Assembly (NCBI GenBank): GCA_011682565.1
Contig: JAACEJ010000202.1
Coordinates: 1-6,666, forward strand
Length of the DNA: 6,666 bases
Origin: Actinomycetota bacterium
GTDB taxonomy: Bacteria; Zhuqueibacterota; Zhuqueibacteria; Residuimicrobiales; Krinioviventaceae
Direction: 5' to 3'
Shown here: piece by piece, positions 1 through 6,586 of the stretch
Layout: each line of letters starts with the position of its first letter
Position numbering within the stretch: the stretch's first letter is position 1
Made by a program: the position numbers and the translations under genes
Notes under the pieces: generated by a model
Told to the model about the DNA's origin: nothing
The model's database searches: none
The model's input: the letters and a program-made list of their open reading frames with translations, nothing else

Positions 1-157
1 GGTGAAAAAGAATAAAACTTTTAATCCAATTGGTGTAGGCTTGTTCGGTTCGAATGCTGTAATGCTTTGTACGCAAGACGGCCCGTACCTGGTCAAGGAG
101 TTTGGGTTTTTGGGCGGAAAATGTTTTTACTTCGGTGTCGATCAATAGAATCCCCAT
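1..157 (-). CDS. Integron-integrase-type tyrosine recombinase, N-terminal part (cut by window edge)
   Basis: The minus strand reads from an ATG at 157-155 to the window edge, giving 52 residues with no stop. Residues 18-52 contain PKLLDQVRAVLRTKHYS followed by RTEQAY and WIKSFILFH. This closely follows the N-terminal SAM-like core-binding domain of IntI integrases (IntI1 has a matching LDQLRERIR...HYSLRTEQAY...FIRFH segment). That domain grips DNA, while the catalytic Arg-His-Arg-Tyr residues lie in the C-terminal domain outside the window. Integron integrases recombine attI and attC sites to capture gene cassettes, but many genomes also carry orphan members without a cassette array. No good Shine-Dalgarno sequence precedes the ATG. 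A TTG at 145-143 is an alternative start, and an in-frame extension upstream to a stop shows no family similarity. The family call rests on recognised motifs. Whether the gene is intact, and whether it is a true IntI or a related XerC/D-like recombinase, cannot be seen here. Confidence 0.8.
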   Translation of the reverse strand, partial: MGILLIDTEVKTFSAQKPKLLDQVRAVLRTKHYSIRTEQAYTNWIKSFILFH

Positions 158-203
158 TGAAATGAATCGCAACCGTAAGGGGTGATAGTATTTGAAGAAC
201 TTA

Positions 204-249
204 GCCTAAAAGGAAAGTAAGAAAACCCTGGTTTGCCGTAATTTTAGGC
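204..249. repeat. 46-bp inverted repeat with attC-like ends
   Basis: Perfect 8-bp arms GCCTAAAA (204-211) and TTTTAGGC (242-249) enclose 30 bases. Near their centre lies a second small palindrome, AAACC-CT-GGTTT (223-234). The whole can fold as a long interrupted hairpin and lies 46 bases upstream of the presumed integrase start. Integron attC sites are also interrupted palindromes with outer boxes of the form RYYYAAC...GTTRRRY, often GCCTAAC...GTTAGGC. Here the cleavage triplets would read AAA/TTT instead of AAC/GTT, and the element is shorter than usual, so it is at best a degenerate relative. It could equally be a regulatory hairpin or chance. Confidence 0.4.
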
Positions 250-329
250 GGAAATGCTGTCTATATATAAATAATTTGGGGAGAAAATGCAAGGGAATTT
301 TTGGTTGATGGAATAAAAGATTTTAGCGC

Positions 330-350
330 CTCCGGTGCTCCCTGCCGGGG
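330..350. repeat. GC-rich hairpin in an AT-rich intergenic region
   Basis: CCGG at 332-335 pairs with CCGG at 345-348. Two further pairs (one a G-T wobble) extend the stem outward to 330/350, leaving a 9-base loop. The surrounding sequence is AT-rich. No T-run follows on the plus strand; on the minus strand a loosely T-rich stretch follows after several bases. On the minus strand the block reads TATAGCCCCGGCAGGGAGC, then a second GC-rich part and CTAAAATC. From memory this recalls short dispersed repeats of the type TAGCCCC...GGGG...AAAT seen in some environmental bacterial genomes, but only one copy is present here. Confidence 0.3.
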
Positions 351-356
351 CTATAG

Positions 357-519
357 ATATACTTGTTACGGGTTAGTTTGTAACATGGCTTTTTGGGTCT
401 TGTCTTTGCGAGCGAAACGAAGTGGAGCGAAGCAATTTCATGCTTAACAGGCAGTTATGAGATTGCTTTCCCGATAATTCGGGATTCGTTCCTCACTCCT
501 CGCAATGACAATCATTTGT
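357..519 (+). repeat. Dispersed palindromic repeat, copy 1 (163 bp)
   Basis: This copy aligns without gaps to 3590-3752, with 10 differences in 163 positions (about 94% identity), in the same orientation. It has nested inverted repeats: TGTTAC/GTAACA at 364-369 and 380-385; a 13-base outer pair TTGTCTTTGCGAG (400-412) with CTCGCAATGACAA (499-511), 12 of 13 complementary; AAGCAATTTCAT (430-441) with ATGAGATTGCTT (457-468), 11 of 12; and a 16-bp palindrome TCCCGATAATTCGGGA (469-484). It encodes no transposase, so it resembles a MITE or REP-like element. From general knowledge, elements with TTGCGAGCGA...AAGCAATC...CTCGCAATGAC are scattered through many bacterial genomes. Open frames inside it are not genes. 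Confidence 0.9.
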
Positions 520-666
520 CCTGCTTTCCTTGCGTTTGTGCAGGATTTCAGCCCGTTATAAAAAGTCTTAAACTTTTTAAATGTCGGCCCTTTGGCAAAG
601 CAATAATTTTCGGCATGGCCAGGTACGCATCATTCGAGGGCACCTTTTTTCTTTATTCTCAACATC

Positions 667-707
667 TATTTAATTATATTAAAAGGTTTTAAAATGCTGT
701 AAATTTG
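667..707 (+). promoter_or_regulatory. Possible uvrA promoter region (weak)
   Basis: The AT-rich stretch before uvrA contains TAAAAT (690-695), similar to a sigma-70 -10 box, but the hexamer 17 bases upstream (TATTTA, 667-672) is a poor -35. It also contains TAAATTTG (700-707), an exact match to the TAnnTTTG -7 motif of Bacteroidetes promoters, although no clear -33 TTTG element sits at the right distance. Either would give a short 5' leader. No LexA-type operator was recognised. This is a candidate only. Confidence 0.2.
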
Positions 708-732
708 TTCATATTACGAGTTGTGTTTCATC

Positions 733-3564
733 ATGTCGGTAAAAGATAAAATCATTATTCGCGGTGCACGCGAACATAATCTTAAAAATATCAATATTGA
801 AATTCCACGCGACAAACTGGTTGTCATTACCGGACTTTCCGGGTCGGGCAAATCTTCGCTGGCTTTTGATACGATCTATGCCGAGGGGCAGCGCCGTTAC
901 GTGGAATCCCTTTCGGCCTATGCCCGCCAATTTCTCGGTTTAATGGAAAAACCGGACGTGGACTATATCGAAGGACTTTCGCCGGCAATTTCCATCGAGC
1001 AAAAGACGGCCGGCCGCAATCCGCGATCGACAGTGGGGACGGTTACGGAAATTTATGACTATTTGCGGCTTTTGTACAGCCGCATTGGAACGCCGTACTG
1101 CTACAATTGCGGTAAGAAAATTGAGCGCCAAACCGTGCAGCAAATCGTCGATCAGGTTCTTGCTTTGCCGCAAGGGAGCAAAATCCAGGTGCTCGCTCCC
1201 ATTGTACGTGGCCGCAAGGGGGAATATCGCGATGTCTTTGAGGCTGCCCGCCGCGACGGCTATGTCCGTGTGCGCGTCGACGGACAGATCAAAGATTTGG
1301 ATTCGGAAATTGTCCTGGAAAAAAACAAAAAGCACAACATTGAAGTTGTCGTCGATCGCCTTGTTATTAAGGAAAAAATAAAATCACGATTAACCGATTC
1401 CGTTGAAACCGCCCTTGGCCTTGCCAGCGGACTGGTGCTTGTTGATATCGCCGGCGGCAAAGAACAAATGTACAGCGAACATTTCGCCTGCATCGATTGC
1501 GGTATCTCTTACGAAGAACTGGCGCCGCGAATGTTTTCGTTTAATTCCCCTTATGGCGCCTGTCCTACCTGTAACGGTTTGGGTACGAAAATGGAAATCG
1601 ATCCCGACCTTGTTATCCCGGATAAATCTGTACCTCTTAATCTCGGTGCTATTGTTCCGTGGGGACAATTGCGGGAAGGATGGTACATTTCGCTTGTTTC
1701 CGGTGTTGTCGAAGCATTCGGATATACGGTTGACACACCGTTTGAAAAGCTGTCAGCCGAATGTCAACATGCCTTGCTCTACGGTACAAAGAAAGAAATA
1801 GAATTTAATTATAAATCCCGCAGCGGAAATCACCAGGGGACGTTTCGTAACAAGTTTGAAGGGATTGTGAAAAACCTGGAACGGCGTTACCGGCAAACCG
1901 ATTCCCCCGGCATTCGCGAACAAATTGAAGCTTACATGAACGTTATTCTTTGTCCGGACTGCGGCGGCGCCCGACTACGTCCCGAAGCGCGCTTTGTCAA
2001 AATTGCCGATCATGCCATTCAGGATGTTACATCCATGTCCATCAAAGCGGCTCAGGATTTTTTTACGAATTTGAAATTAACCGAGCGGGAAAAAATTATT
2101 TCCCAGCAAATTATCAAGGAACTGCTCCAGCGACTCGGTTTTCTAGTTAATGTCGGCCTGGATTATTTAACCCTCGATCGCGCCGCAGGAACGCTTTCCG
2201 GCGGAGAGGCGCAGCGCATTCGTCTGGCCACGCAAATCGGCTCGCAGCTCATGGGTGTGCTTTATATTCTCGACGAACCTTCTATCGGCCTGCATCAACG
2301 CGATAACAGGCGGTTGATCAATACTCTGCTGAAACTTCGCGATCTTGGAAACACAGTGCTGGTCGTCGAGCACGATTATGAAACCATGGAAATGGCGGAT
2401 TTTTTAATCGATCTCGGACCCGGTGCCGGCATCCATGGCGGCGAAATTGTTGCAATGGGTTCACCGGAGGAGGTCGCGAATAACCGCAATTCTATTACGG
2501 GAGATTATTTATCGGGGCGGCGCAGCATCCCTTTGCCGGAAAAGAGAAGGCCTGGGAATGGGAAACGGCTGGTTTTGCACGGGGCGCAAGGCAATAATCT
2601 CAAAAAGATCAAAGTCGAAATTCCTCTCGGTACTTTTGTGTGCGTGACGGGTGTTTCCGGCAGCGGTAAAAGCACGCTGATCAATGAAACGCTGTACCGT
2701 ATTTTATCCAAACACCTTTACCGCAGCAAAGAATCACCATTGCCTTTTCAAGCGCTGGAAGGCATCGATTACATTGATAAAGTCATCGATATTAATCAAT
2801 CGCCCATTGGTCGCACACCACGCTCCAATCCGGCAACCTACACCGGTTTGTTTACCCATATTCGCGATCTGTTTACCAAGCTGCCGGAATCAAGAATTCG
2901 CGGCTACCGGCCGGGAAGATTTTCATTCAATGTAAAGGGCGGACGCTGCGAAGCATGTGAGGGGGATGGCATTATTAAAATCGAAATGCACTTTTTACCG
3001 GATGTTTATGTAACCTGCGAAGTTTGCAAAGGAAAGCGCTACAATCGGGAGACGCTGGAAATTAAATACAAAGGGAAATCCATTGCCGATGTGCTGGACA
3101 TGACCGTCGAACAGGCGCTGGAATTTTTTCACAACATTCCGCCCATCCAAAGAAAGCTACAAACGCTTAATGAGGTGGGGCTGGGATATATCAAACTCGG
3201 CCAGCAGGCAACGACTCTTTCCGGCGGTGAAGCGCAACGGGTTAAACTGGCCACGGAGCTTTCCAAGAGAAGCACCGGCAAAACGCTCTACATTCTGGAC
3301 GAGCCGACCACAGGACTGCATTTCGAAGATACAAAGATGCTGCTCAAAGTGCTTAACCACCTGGTGGATAGGGGCAACACGGTCATCGTTATCGAGCACC
3401 ATCTGGATGTGATCAAAACAGCAGATTACCTCATCGATCTCGGCCCCGAAGGAGGCGAGGAGGGCGGCAGAATTGTGGCAAAAGGAACGCCGGAGGAAGT
3501 GGCGATGGTAAAGGATAGTTACACCGGCCAATTTTTAAAAAGAGAATTGAAAACGACAAAATGA
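733..3564 (+). CDS. uvrA: Excinuclease ABC subunit UvrA
   Basis: UvrA is the damage-sensing ATPase of nucleotide excision repair. A UvrA dimer with UvrB scans DNA, loads UvrB at bulky lesions and leaves before UvrC cuts. The 943 residues match the usual length of about 940. Seen in the sequence: first Walker A GLSGSGKSS (34-42); CX2C at 123/126; first zinc-module cysteines C253, C256, C277, C280; a further CX2C at 407/410; first ABC signature LSGGEAQRIRLA (488-499) and Walker B LYILDEP (510-516); second Walker A GVSGSGKST (640-648); C-terminal zinc finger C739, C742, C762, C765; second signature LSGGEAQRVKLA (829-840) and Walker B LYILDEP (852-858). All key residues are present. I chose the ATG at 733 because the family N-terminus (RGAREHNLKN at 10-19) then starts normally; a TTG at 721 would add four residues. 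No strong Shine-Dalgarno is visible. The gene stands alone, with a 163-bp repeat on each side. Confidence 0.98.
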   Translation: MSVKDKIIIRGAREHNLKNINIEIPRDKLVVITGLSGSGKSSLAFDTIYAEGQRRYVESLSAYARQFLGLMEKPDVDYIEGLSPAISIEQKTAGRNPRSTVGTVTEIYDYLRLLYSRIGTPYCYNCGKKIERQTVQQIVDQVLALPQGSKIQVLAPIVRGRKGEYRDVFEAARRDGYVRVRVDGQIKDLDSEIVLEKNKKHNIEVVVDRLVIKEKIKSRLTDSVETALGLASGLVLVDIAGGKEQMYSEHFACIDCGISYEELAPRMFSFNSPYGACPTCNGLGTKMEIDPDLVIPDKSVPLNLGAIVPWGQLREGWYISLVSGVVEAFGYTVDTPFEKLSAECQHALLYGTKKEIEFNYKSRSGNHQGTFRNKFEGIVKNLERRYRQTDSPGIREQIEAYMNVILCPDCGGARLRPEARFVKIADHAIQDVTSMSIKAAQDFFTNLKLTEREKIISQQIIKELLQRLGFLVNVGLDYLTLDRAAGTLSGGEAQRIRLATQIGSQLMGVLYILDEPSIGLHQRDNRRLINTLLKLRDLGNTVLVVEHDYETMEMADFLIDLGPGAGIHGGEIVAMGSPEEVANNRNSITGDYLSGRRSIPLPEKRRPGNGKRLVLHGAQGNNLKKIKVEIPLGTFVCVTGVSGSGKSTLINETLYRILSKHLYRSKESPLPFQALEGIDYIDKVIDINQSPIGRTPRSNPATYTGLFTHIRDLFTKLPESRIRGYRPGRFSFNVKGGRCEACEGDGIIKIEMHFLPDVYVTCEVCKGKRYNRETLEIKYKGKSIADVLDMTVEQALEFFHNIPPIQRKLQTLNEVGLGYIKLGQQATTLSGGEAQRVKLATELSKRSTGKTLYILDEPTTGLHFEDTKMLLKVLNHLVDRGNTVIVIEHHLDVIKTADYLIDLGPEGGEEGGRIVAKGTPEEVAMVKDSYTGQFLKRELKTTK

Positions 3565-3589
3565 ATTGTTTTGACTTTTTACCGGTAGA

Positions 3590-3752
3590 ATATACCTGTT
3601 ACGGGTTAGTTTGTAACATGATTTTTGGGGCCTTGTCTTTGCGAGCGCAACGGAGTGGAGCGAAGCAATCCCATGCTTGACAGGCAGTTATGAGATTGCT
3701 TTCCCGATAATTCGGGATTCGTTCCTCACTCCTCGCAATGACAATCATTTGT
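3590..3752 (+). repeat. Dispersed palindromic repeat, copy 2 (163 bp)
   Basis: This is the direct-orientation partner of 357-519, with a constant offset of 3233 bases and no gaps. It begins 25 bases after the uvrA stop and fills most of the uvrA-glycosidase gap. All nested palindromes are kept, for example TGTTAC/GTAACA (3597-3602, 3613-3618) and TCCCGATAATTCGGGA (3702-3717). In this copy the core is also flanked by near-identical 10-mers TTTGTAACAT (3610-3619) and TTTGTTACAT (3748-3757), which could be remains of a target duplication. Copy 1 shares only TTTGT of the right one. As transcribed RNA the element could fold strongly and act as a loose 3' boundary for uvrA mRNA, but no classical T-run terminator is seen. 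Confidence 0.9.
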
Positions 3753-3779
3753 TACATTTTAACCCTCAACAAGTATATT
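3749..3779 (+). promoter_or_regulatory. Candidate promoter of the glycosidase-symporter operon
   Basis: TTGTTA (3749-3754, four of six matches to TTGACA) and TATATT (3774-3779, five of six to TATAAT) are separated by 19 bases, slightly longer than the ideal 17. The first box straddles the right end of repeat copy 2. Transcription would start about 25-30 bases before the GH1 ATG, leaving room for its ribosome binding site. No clear operator palindrome or catabolite-repression site was found. Weak evidence from sequence match only. Confidence 0.3.
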
Positions 3780-3800
3780 TATTAAAAGTTCGACGAGACG

Positions 3801-3806
3801 AAAGGA
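3801..3806 (+). promoter_or_regulatory. Ribosome binding site of the GH1 gene
   Basis: AAAGGA lies nine bases before the ATG at 3816. Together with the conserved FxWGTATASYQIEGA N-terminus, this fixes the start of the glycosidase. The same AAAGGA hexamer precedes the symporter gene, while uvrA has no comparable site. Confidence 0.65.
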
Positions 3807-3815
3807 CGCAGTGCT

Positions 3816-5195
3816 ATGAAAAATTTTCCAAAGGATTTTACCTGGGGTACGGCAACAGCCAGCTATCAGATAGAAGGAGCATGGCAGGAAGGCGGTAAAG
3901 GATTGTCCATCTGGGATGCATTTGCCCATACGTCGGGAAAAATCGTAAATAGCGATACCGGGGATGTCACATGCGATCATTTTCACAAATATAAAAAAGA
4001 TATTGCCCTTATGGCAAAAATGGGATTGAAAGCATATCGATTTTCCATTGCCTGGTCGCGTATTTTACCCACGGGCCGCGGCAAACCCAATCCCGAAGGT
4101 ATTCAATTTTATTCCAATCTGATCGATGAACTTTTGGCCCATGATATTGTTCCCTGGGTTACGCTGTACCATTGGGATTTGCCTCTGGCATTGCAACTGG
4201 AATTGGATGGCTGGCTAAATCCAATGATGCCTGAGATTTTTCGCGATTATGCAACGATATGCTTTGAGAATTTTGGCAATCGCGTAAAAAACTGGATCAC
4301 CTTTAACGAACCCTGGGTCGTTTCCATACTGGGATATGGACAGGGAGTATTCGCACCCGGGCGTGTTTCCAAATCAGAACCGTACCAGGCTGCCCACCAG
4401 ATTCTGCGCGCGCACGGACAGGCTGTGGATGTGTACCGCCGGAAATTCCAGGCAAAGCAAAATGGAACCATCGGCATAACCAATAATTGTGACTGGCGCG
4501 AACCGCTAACAGATTCTGAAAAAGACCGTCAGGCTGCACAACGTGCACTCGAGTTTTTTCTCGGCTGGTTTACCGACCCCATTTATCGCGGTGATTATCC
4601 TGCCGTTATGCGGGAACGTGTCGCCGATCGGCTGCCACAGTTTTCGGATCAGGACAAGGCGCTCATTTTAGGCTCCAGTGATTTTTTTGGCCTGAATCAT
4701 TATACAACCATGTATGCAGCCCATTCCGAAGGAAATGATGTTGATGTAAATCCTTATGGAAATGGCGGGATTTCAGAGGATCAGGATGTTCATCTTTCCA
4801 CGGATCGCTCCTGGGAAAAAACGCAAATGGGCTGGAGTATTGTTCCCTGGGGCTGCCGTAAACTGCTCCACTGGATCGACGAACGATATGACCATCCGGA
4901 TATCGTAATAACTGAAAATGGCTGTGCCTGTGACGATAAGGTAGAGCAGGGCAAAATTCACGATCAGAAAAGAATCGACTTTTTGTCGGCCTACCTGAAC
5001 GAATGCCATAAGGCTATTGAGGAAGGAATTTCTTTAAAAGGCTATTTCTTGTGGTCTTTGATGGATAATTTTGAATGGGCCCTGGGATTTTCCCGCAGAT
5101 TCGGTATATATTACGTTAATTTTAAAACCGGAAAGCGCATTCCCAAAGAATCCGCCGAATGGTATAGCGACATCATCAAAAAGAATGGCTTTTAA
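3816..5195 (+). CDS. GH1 beta-glucosidase (family 1 glycoside hydrolase)
   Basis: This retaining glycosidase hydrolyses beta-linked sugars such as cellobiose or other beta-glucosides by a double-displacement mechanism. The 459 residues fit the usual 440-460 for bacterial GH1 enzymes. Seen in the sequence: the N-terminal GH1 signature at 8-22 (FTWGTATASYQIEGA, with sugar-binding Gln18); LYHWDLP (117-123, His119); acid/base Glu165 in TFNEP (162-166); GLNHYTT (292-298, Asn294 and Tyr296); catalytic nucleophile Glu367 in ITENG (365-369); and WSLMDNFEW (413-421) with Glu420 and Trp421, which bind the glycone. No signal peptide is present, so it acts in the cytoplasm on imported sugar. A sugar symporter gene follows after 31 bases, which fits a transport-plus-hydrolysis operon. 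Family and active site are clear. The substrate (glucoside, galactoside or fucoside) is not settled, since many GH1 enzymes accept several. A bglA-type name would be a guess. Confidence 0.96.
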   Translation: MKNFPKDFTWGTATASYQIEGAWQEGGKGLSIWDAFAHTSGKIVNSDTGDVTCDHFHKYKKDIALMAKMGLKAYRFSIAWSRILPTGRGKPNPEGIQFYSNLIDELLAHDIVPWVTLYHWDLPLALQLELDGWLNPMMPEIFRDYATICFENFGNRVKNWITFNEPWVVSILGYGQGVFAPGRVSKSEPYQAAHQILRAHGQAVDVYRRKFQAKQNGTIGITNNCDWREPLTDSEKDRQAAQRALEFFLGWFTDPIYRGDYPAVMRERVADRLPQFSDQDKALILGSSDFFGLNHYTTMYAAHSEGNDVDVNPYGNGGISEDQDVHLSTDRSWEKTQMGWSIVPWGCRKLLHWIDERYDHPDIVITENGCACDDKVEQGKIHDQKRIDFLSAYLNECHKAIEEGISLKGYFLWSLMDNFEWALGFSRRFGIYYVNFKTGKRIPKESAEWYSDIIKKNGF

Positions 5196-5215
5196 AATAA
5201 TTTTCACAAATTCCT

Positions 5216-5221
5216 AAAGGA
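5216..5221 (+). promoter_or_regulatory. Ribosome binding site of the symporter gene
   Basis: AAAGGA lies five bases before the ATG at 5227, within the 31-base gap after the glycosidase stop. It supports 5227 as the true start of the symporter, rather than any start in the later frame, and so supports the frameshift interpretation. No promoter is evident in the short gap, so co-transcription with the GH1 gene is likely. Confidence 0.65.
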
Positions 5222-5226
5222 TAGTT

Positions 5227-6586
5227 ATGAACAACAGACAAAAGCTTTCGGTCGTCGAAAAAGTTGGTTACGGACTGGGCGATACAGCGACGAATTTGGT
5301 TTGGCGGACGGCTGATGGTTTTTTTGCCTATCTTTTACACGGATGTTTTCGGAATAACCGCCGCATCTGTGGGTACGCTGTTGCTGGTGTGCCGATTCTG
5401 GGACGGCATCACCGATTTTATTATGGGACTCATTGCCGATCGTACGGATACCCGCTGGGGAAAATTCCGCCCGTGGATTCTTTGGATGGCAGTGCCGTTT
5501 GGTATTTTAACGATTCTGACTTTCACCACACCCGACCTGAGCACCACCGGAAAACTGATTTATGCTTATATTACTTATAGTGGATTGATCATCGTTTTTA
5601 CCGCCAGCAATGTTCCCTATTCAGCCCTCATGGGGGTGATGTCCCCGGATGCAGACGAGCGCACCAGCCTCTCTTCCTATCGATTCTTTTTTGCTTTTTT
5701 AGGTGGTTTAATTACCCAGGGTTTGAACATCTATCTGGTGGACTTTTTCGGACACGGTAATGATGTGTTGGGATATAAATACACAATGACGTTGTTCGCC
5801 ATCCTGAGTGTGATATTTTTCCTGATCACCTTTTTGACGACAAAAGAGCGCGTTAAACCTGAAAAGATTGCGCATTCATCACTTTTGCAAGATTTGAAAG
5901 ACCTTTTTAAAAATAAACCCTGGTTTATACTTTTCCTTCTCGGAATATTCTTTGTCACGATGACGACGCTCAAACAGGGCGTAACGATGTATTATTTTAA
6001 ATATTTCGTGGGGAATGTTCACCTGGCAACGTCTTTTATGATTGCCGGTCTTGCCGGTGCGATGGTTGCGGCTGCACTTACCGGAAGACTGGTACGCATT
6101 TGGGGCCGAAAGGGTACCATGAAAGCCAGTCTCCTGCTGGCGTTGGTGAGCAGCAGTCTCTTGTTTTTTGCACGGCCGGAAGATACCGTTGCTATTTTTG
6201 TCCTGGGTGTTTTAACCGAGTTTTCTACCGGTCCGATTGTTACGCTGTTTTTTGCCATGCTTGCAGACTCGGCTGATTATTCGGAATGGAAAAACAACCG
6301 GCGTGCCACGGGCCTGGTTTTTTCTGCGGGAACGCTTTCCCTTAAATTCGGAACCGGCATTGCCGGCGCTCTCATCGGCTGGCTGCTTACAATTTTCGGA
6401 TACACCGCAAATGCAGTCCAAAGTACTCATGCTCTTGACGGCATTCGTTTGTTAATCAGCGTGTTGCCGGCAATTGTTGCTCTGTTGGCTTTGGTTGTGT
6501 TCTCGTTTTATAAATTGGATGAAAACTTTTTAAAGCAAATCCAGCAGGAATTGCAGGATCGAAAAGCTGCTATAATTGAAAACTGA
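5227..6586 (+). CDS. GPH-family (MelB-like) sugar:cation symporter, apparent frameshift near 5311
   Basis: This is a 12-helix inner-membrane secondary transporter of the glycoside-pentoside-hexuronide family, which takes up sugars with Na+ or H+. The first 28 codons (from the ATG at 5227, to ...GLGDTATNLVWRT) and the rest (from CTG at 5312, LMVFLPIFYTDVFGI...) lie in different frames. Joining them by dropping one G gives 452 residues, normal for the family. In joined numbering: RFWDGITD has Asp59 and Asp63, matching the paired cation-site aspartates of MelB; the loop DRTDTRWGKFRP (71-82) is the family signature; NVPY is at 128-131; ADYSEWKNNRRATG is at 349-362; and the polar tail YKLDENFLKQIQQEL is typical of the family. 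Hydrophobic segments continue throughout. Pairing with the upstream GH1 enzyme points to a beta-glycoside substrate (inference). Left uncorrected, translation from 5227 stops at 5580 after 117 residues. Family call sure; whether the gene is truly broken or the base is a sequence error is open. Confidence 0.9.
5305..5317 (+). other. Frameshift site in the symporter gene (one extra G)
   Basis: The 5' frame reads CGG ACG (Arg-Thr, 5305-5310) and the 3' frame resumes at CTG ATG (Leu-Met, 5312-5317), so G5311 is surplus. The run is GG at 5310-5311. With one G removed the protein reads WRTLMVFLPIFYTDVFG, as expected for GPH transporters; uncorrected, it reads WRTADGFFAYLLHGC and leaves the family. 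No slippery heptamer or obvious stimulatory structure suggests programmed frameshifting. Confidence 0.8.

Larger units (their letters stand above)
158..732. other. Non-coding region between the integrase and uvrA
   Basis: This 575-base stretch has no coding region I can support. It holds, in order: a 46-bp inverted repeat (204-249), a GC-rich hairpin (330-350), copy 1 of the 163-bp repeat (357-519), and an AT-rich segment with a 7-8 bp inverted repeat (559-579) and possible uvrA promoter elements (about 667-707). Short open frames crossing it run through the palindromic repeat and look like no protein family. If the integrase belongs to an integron, its attI site would be expected on this side of the gene, but I cannot identify one with confidence. 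Confidence 0.7.

Noticed and set aside
2..148. Plus-strand frame starting with GTG at the left edge
   Set aside because: It is the antisense of the integrase fragment. The minus-strand translation matches a known family and the plus-strand one does not.
357..519. Repeat copies as integron attC sites
   Set aside because: GCTTAAC at 442-448 fits RYYYAAC, but no properly placed GTTRRRY partner exists and copy 2 has GCTTGAC. The palindrome layout is also not that of attC.
559..579. Inverted repeat TAAAAAGT/ACTTTTTA as a terminator
   Set aside because: The stem is almost wholly A-T, with a five-base loop and no separate T-run. It is too weak to call.
393..692. 99-codon plus-strand open frame before uvrA
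   Set aside because: It runs through the palindromic repeat, a similar frame recurs in the second copy at 3677-3898, and its translation resembles no protein. It is repeat sequence, not a gene.
3557..3582. CAAAA/TTTTG hairpin with a short T-run after uvrA as a terminator
   Set aside because: Only five A-T-rich base pairs, overlapping the stop codon. Not a credible intrinsic terminator.
5305..5317. Programmed ribosomal frameshifting in the symporter
   Set aside because: There is no slippery heptamer, internal Shine-Dalgarno or clear downstream structure, and GPH transporters are not known to use frameshifting.
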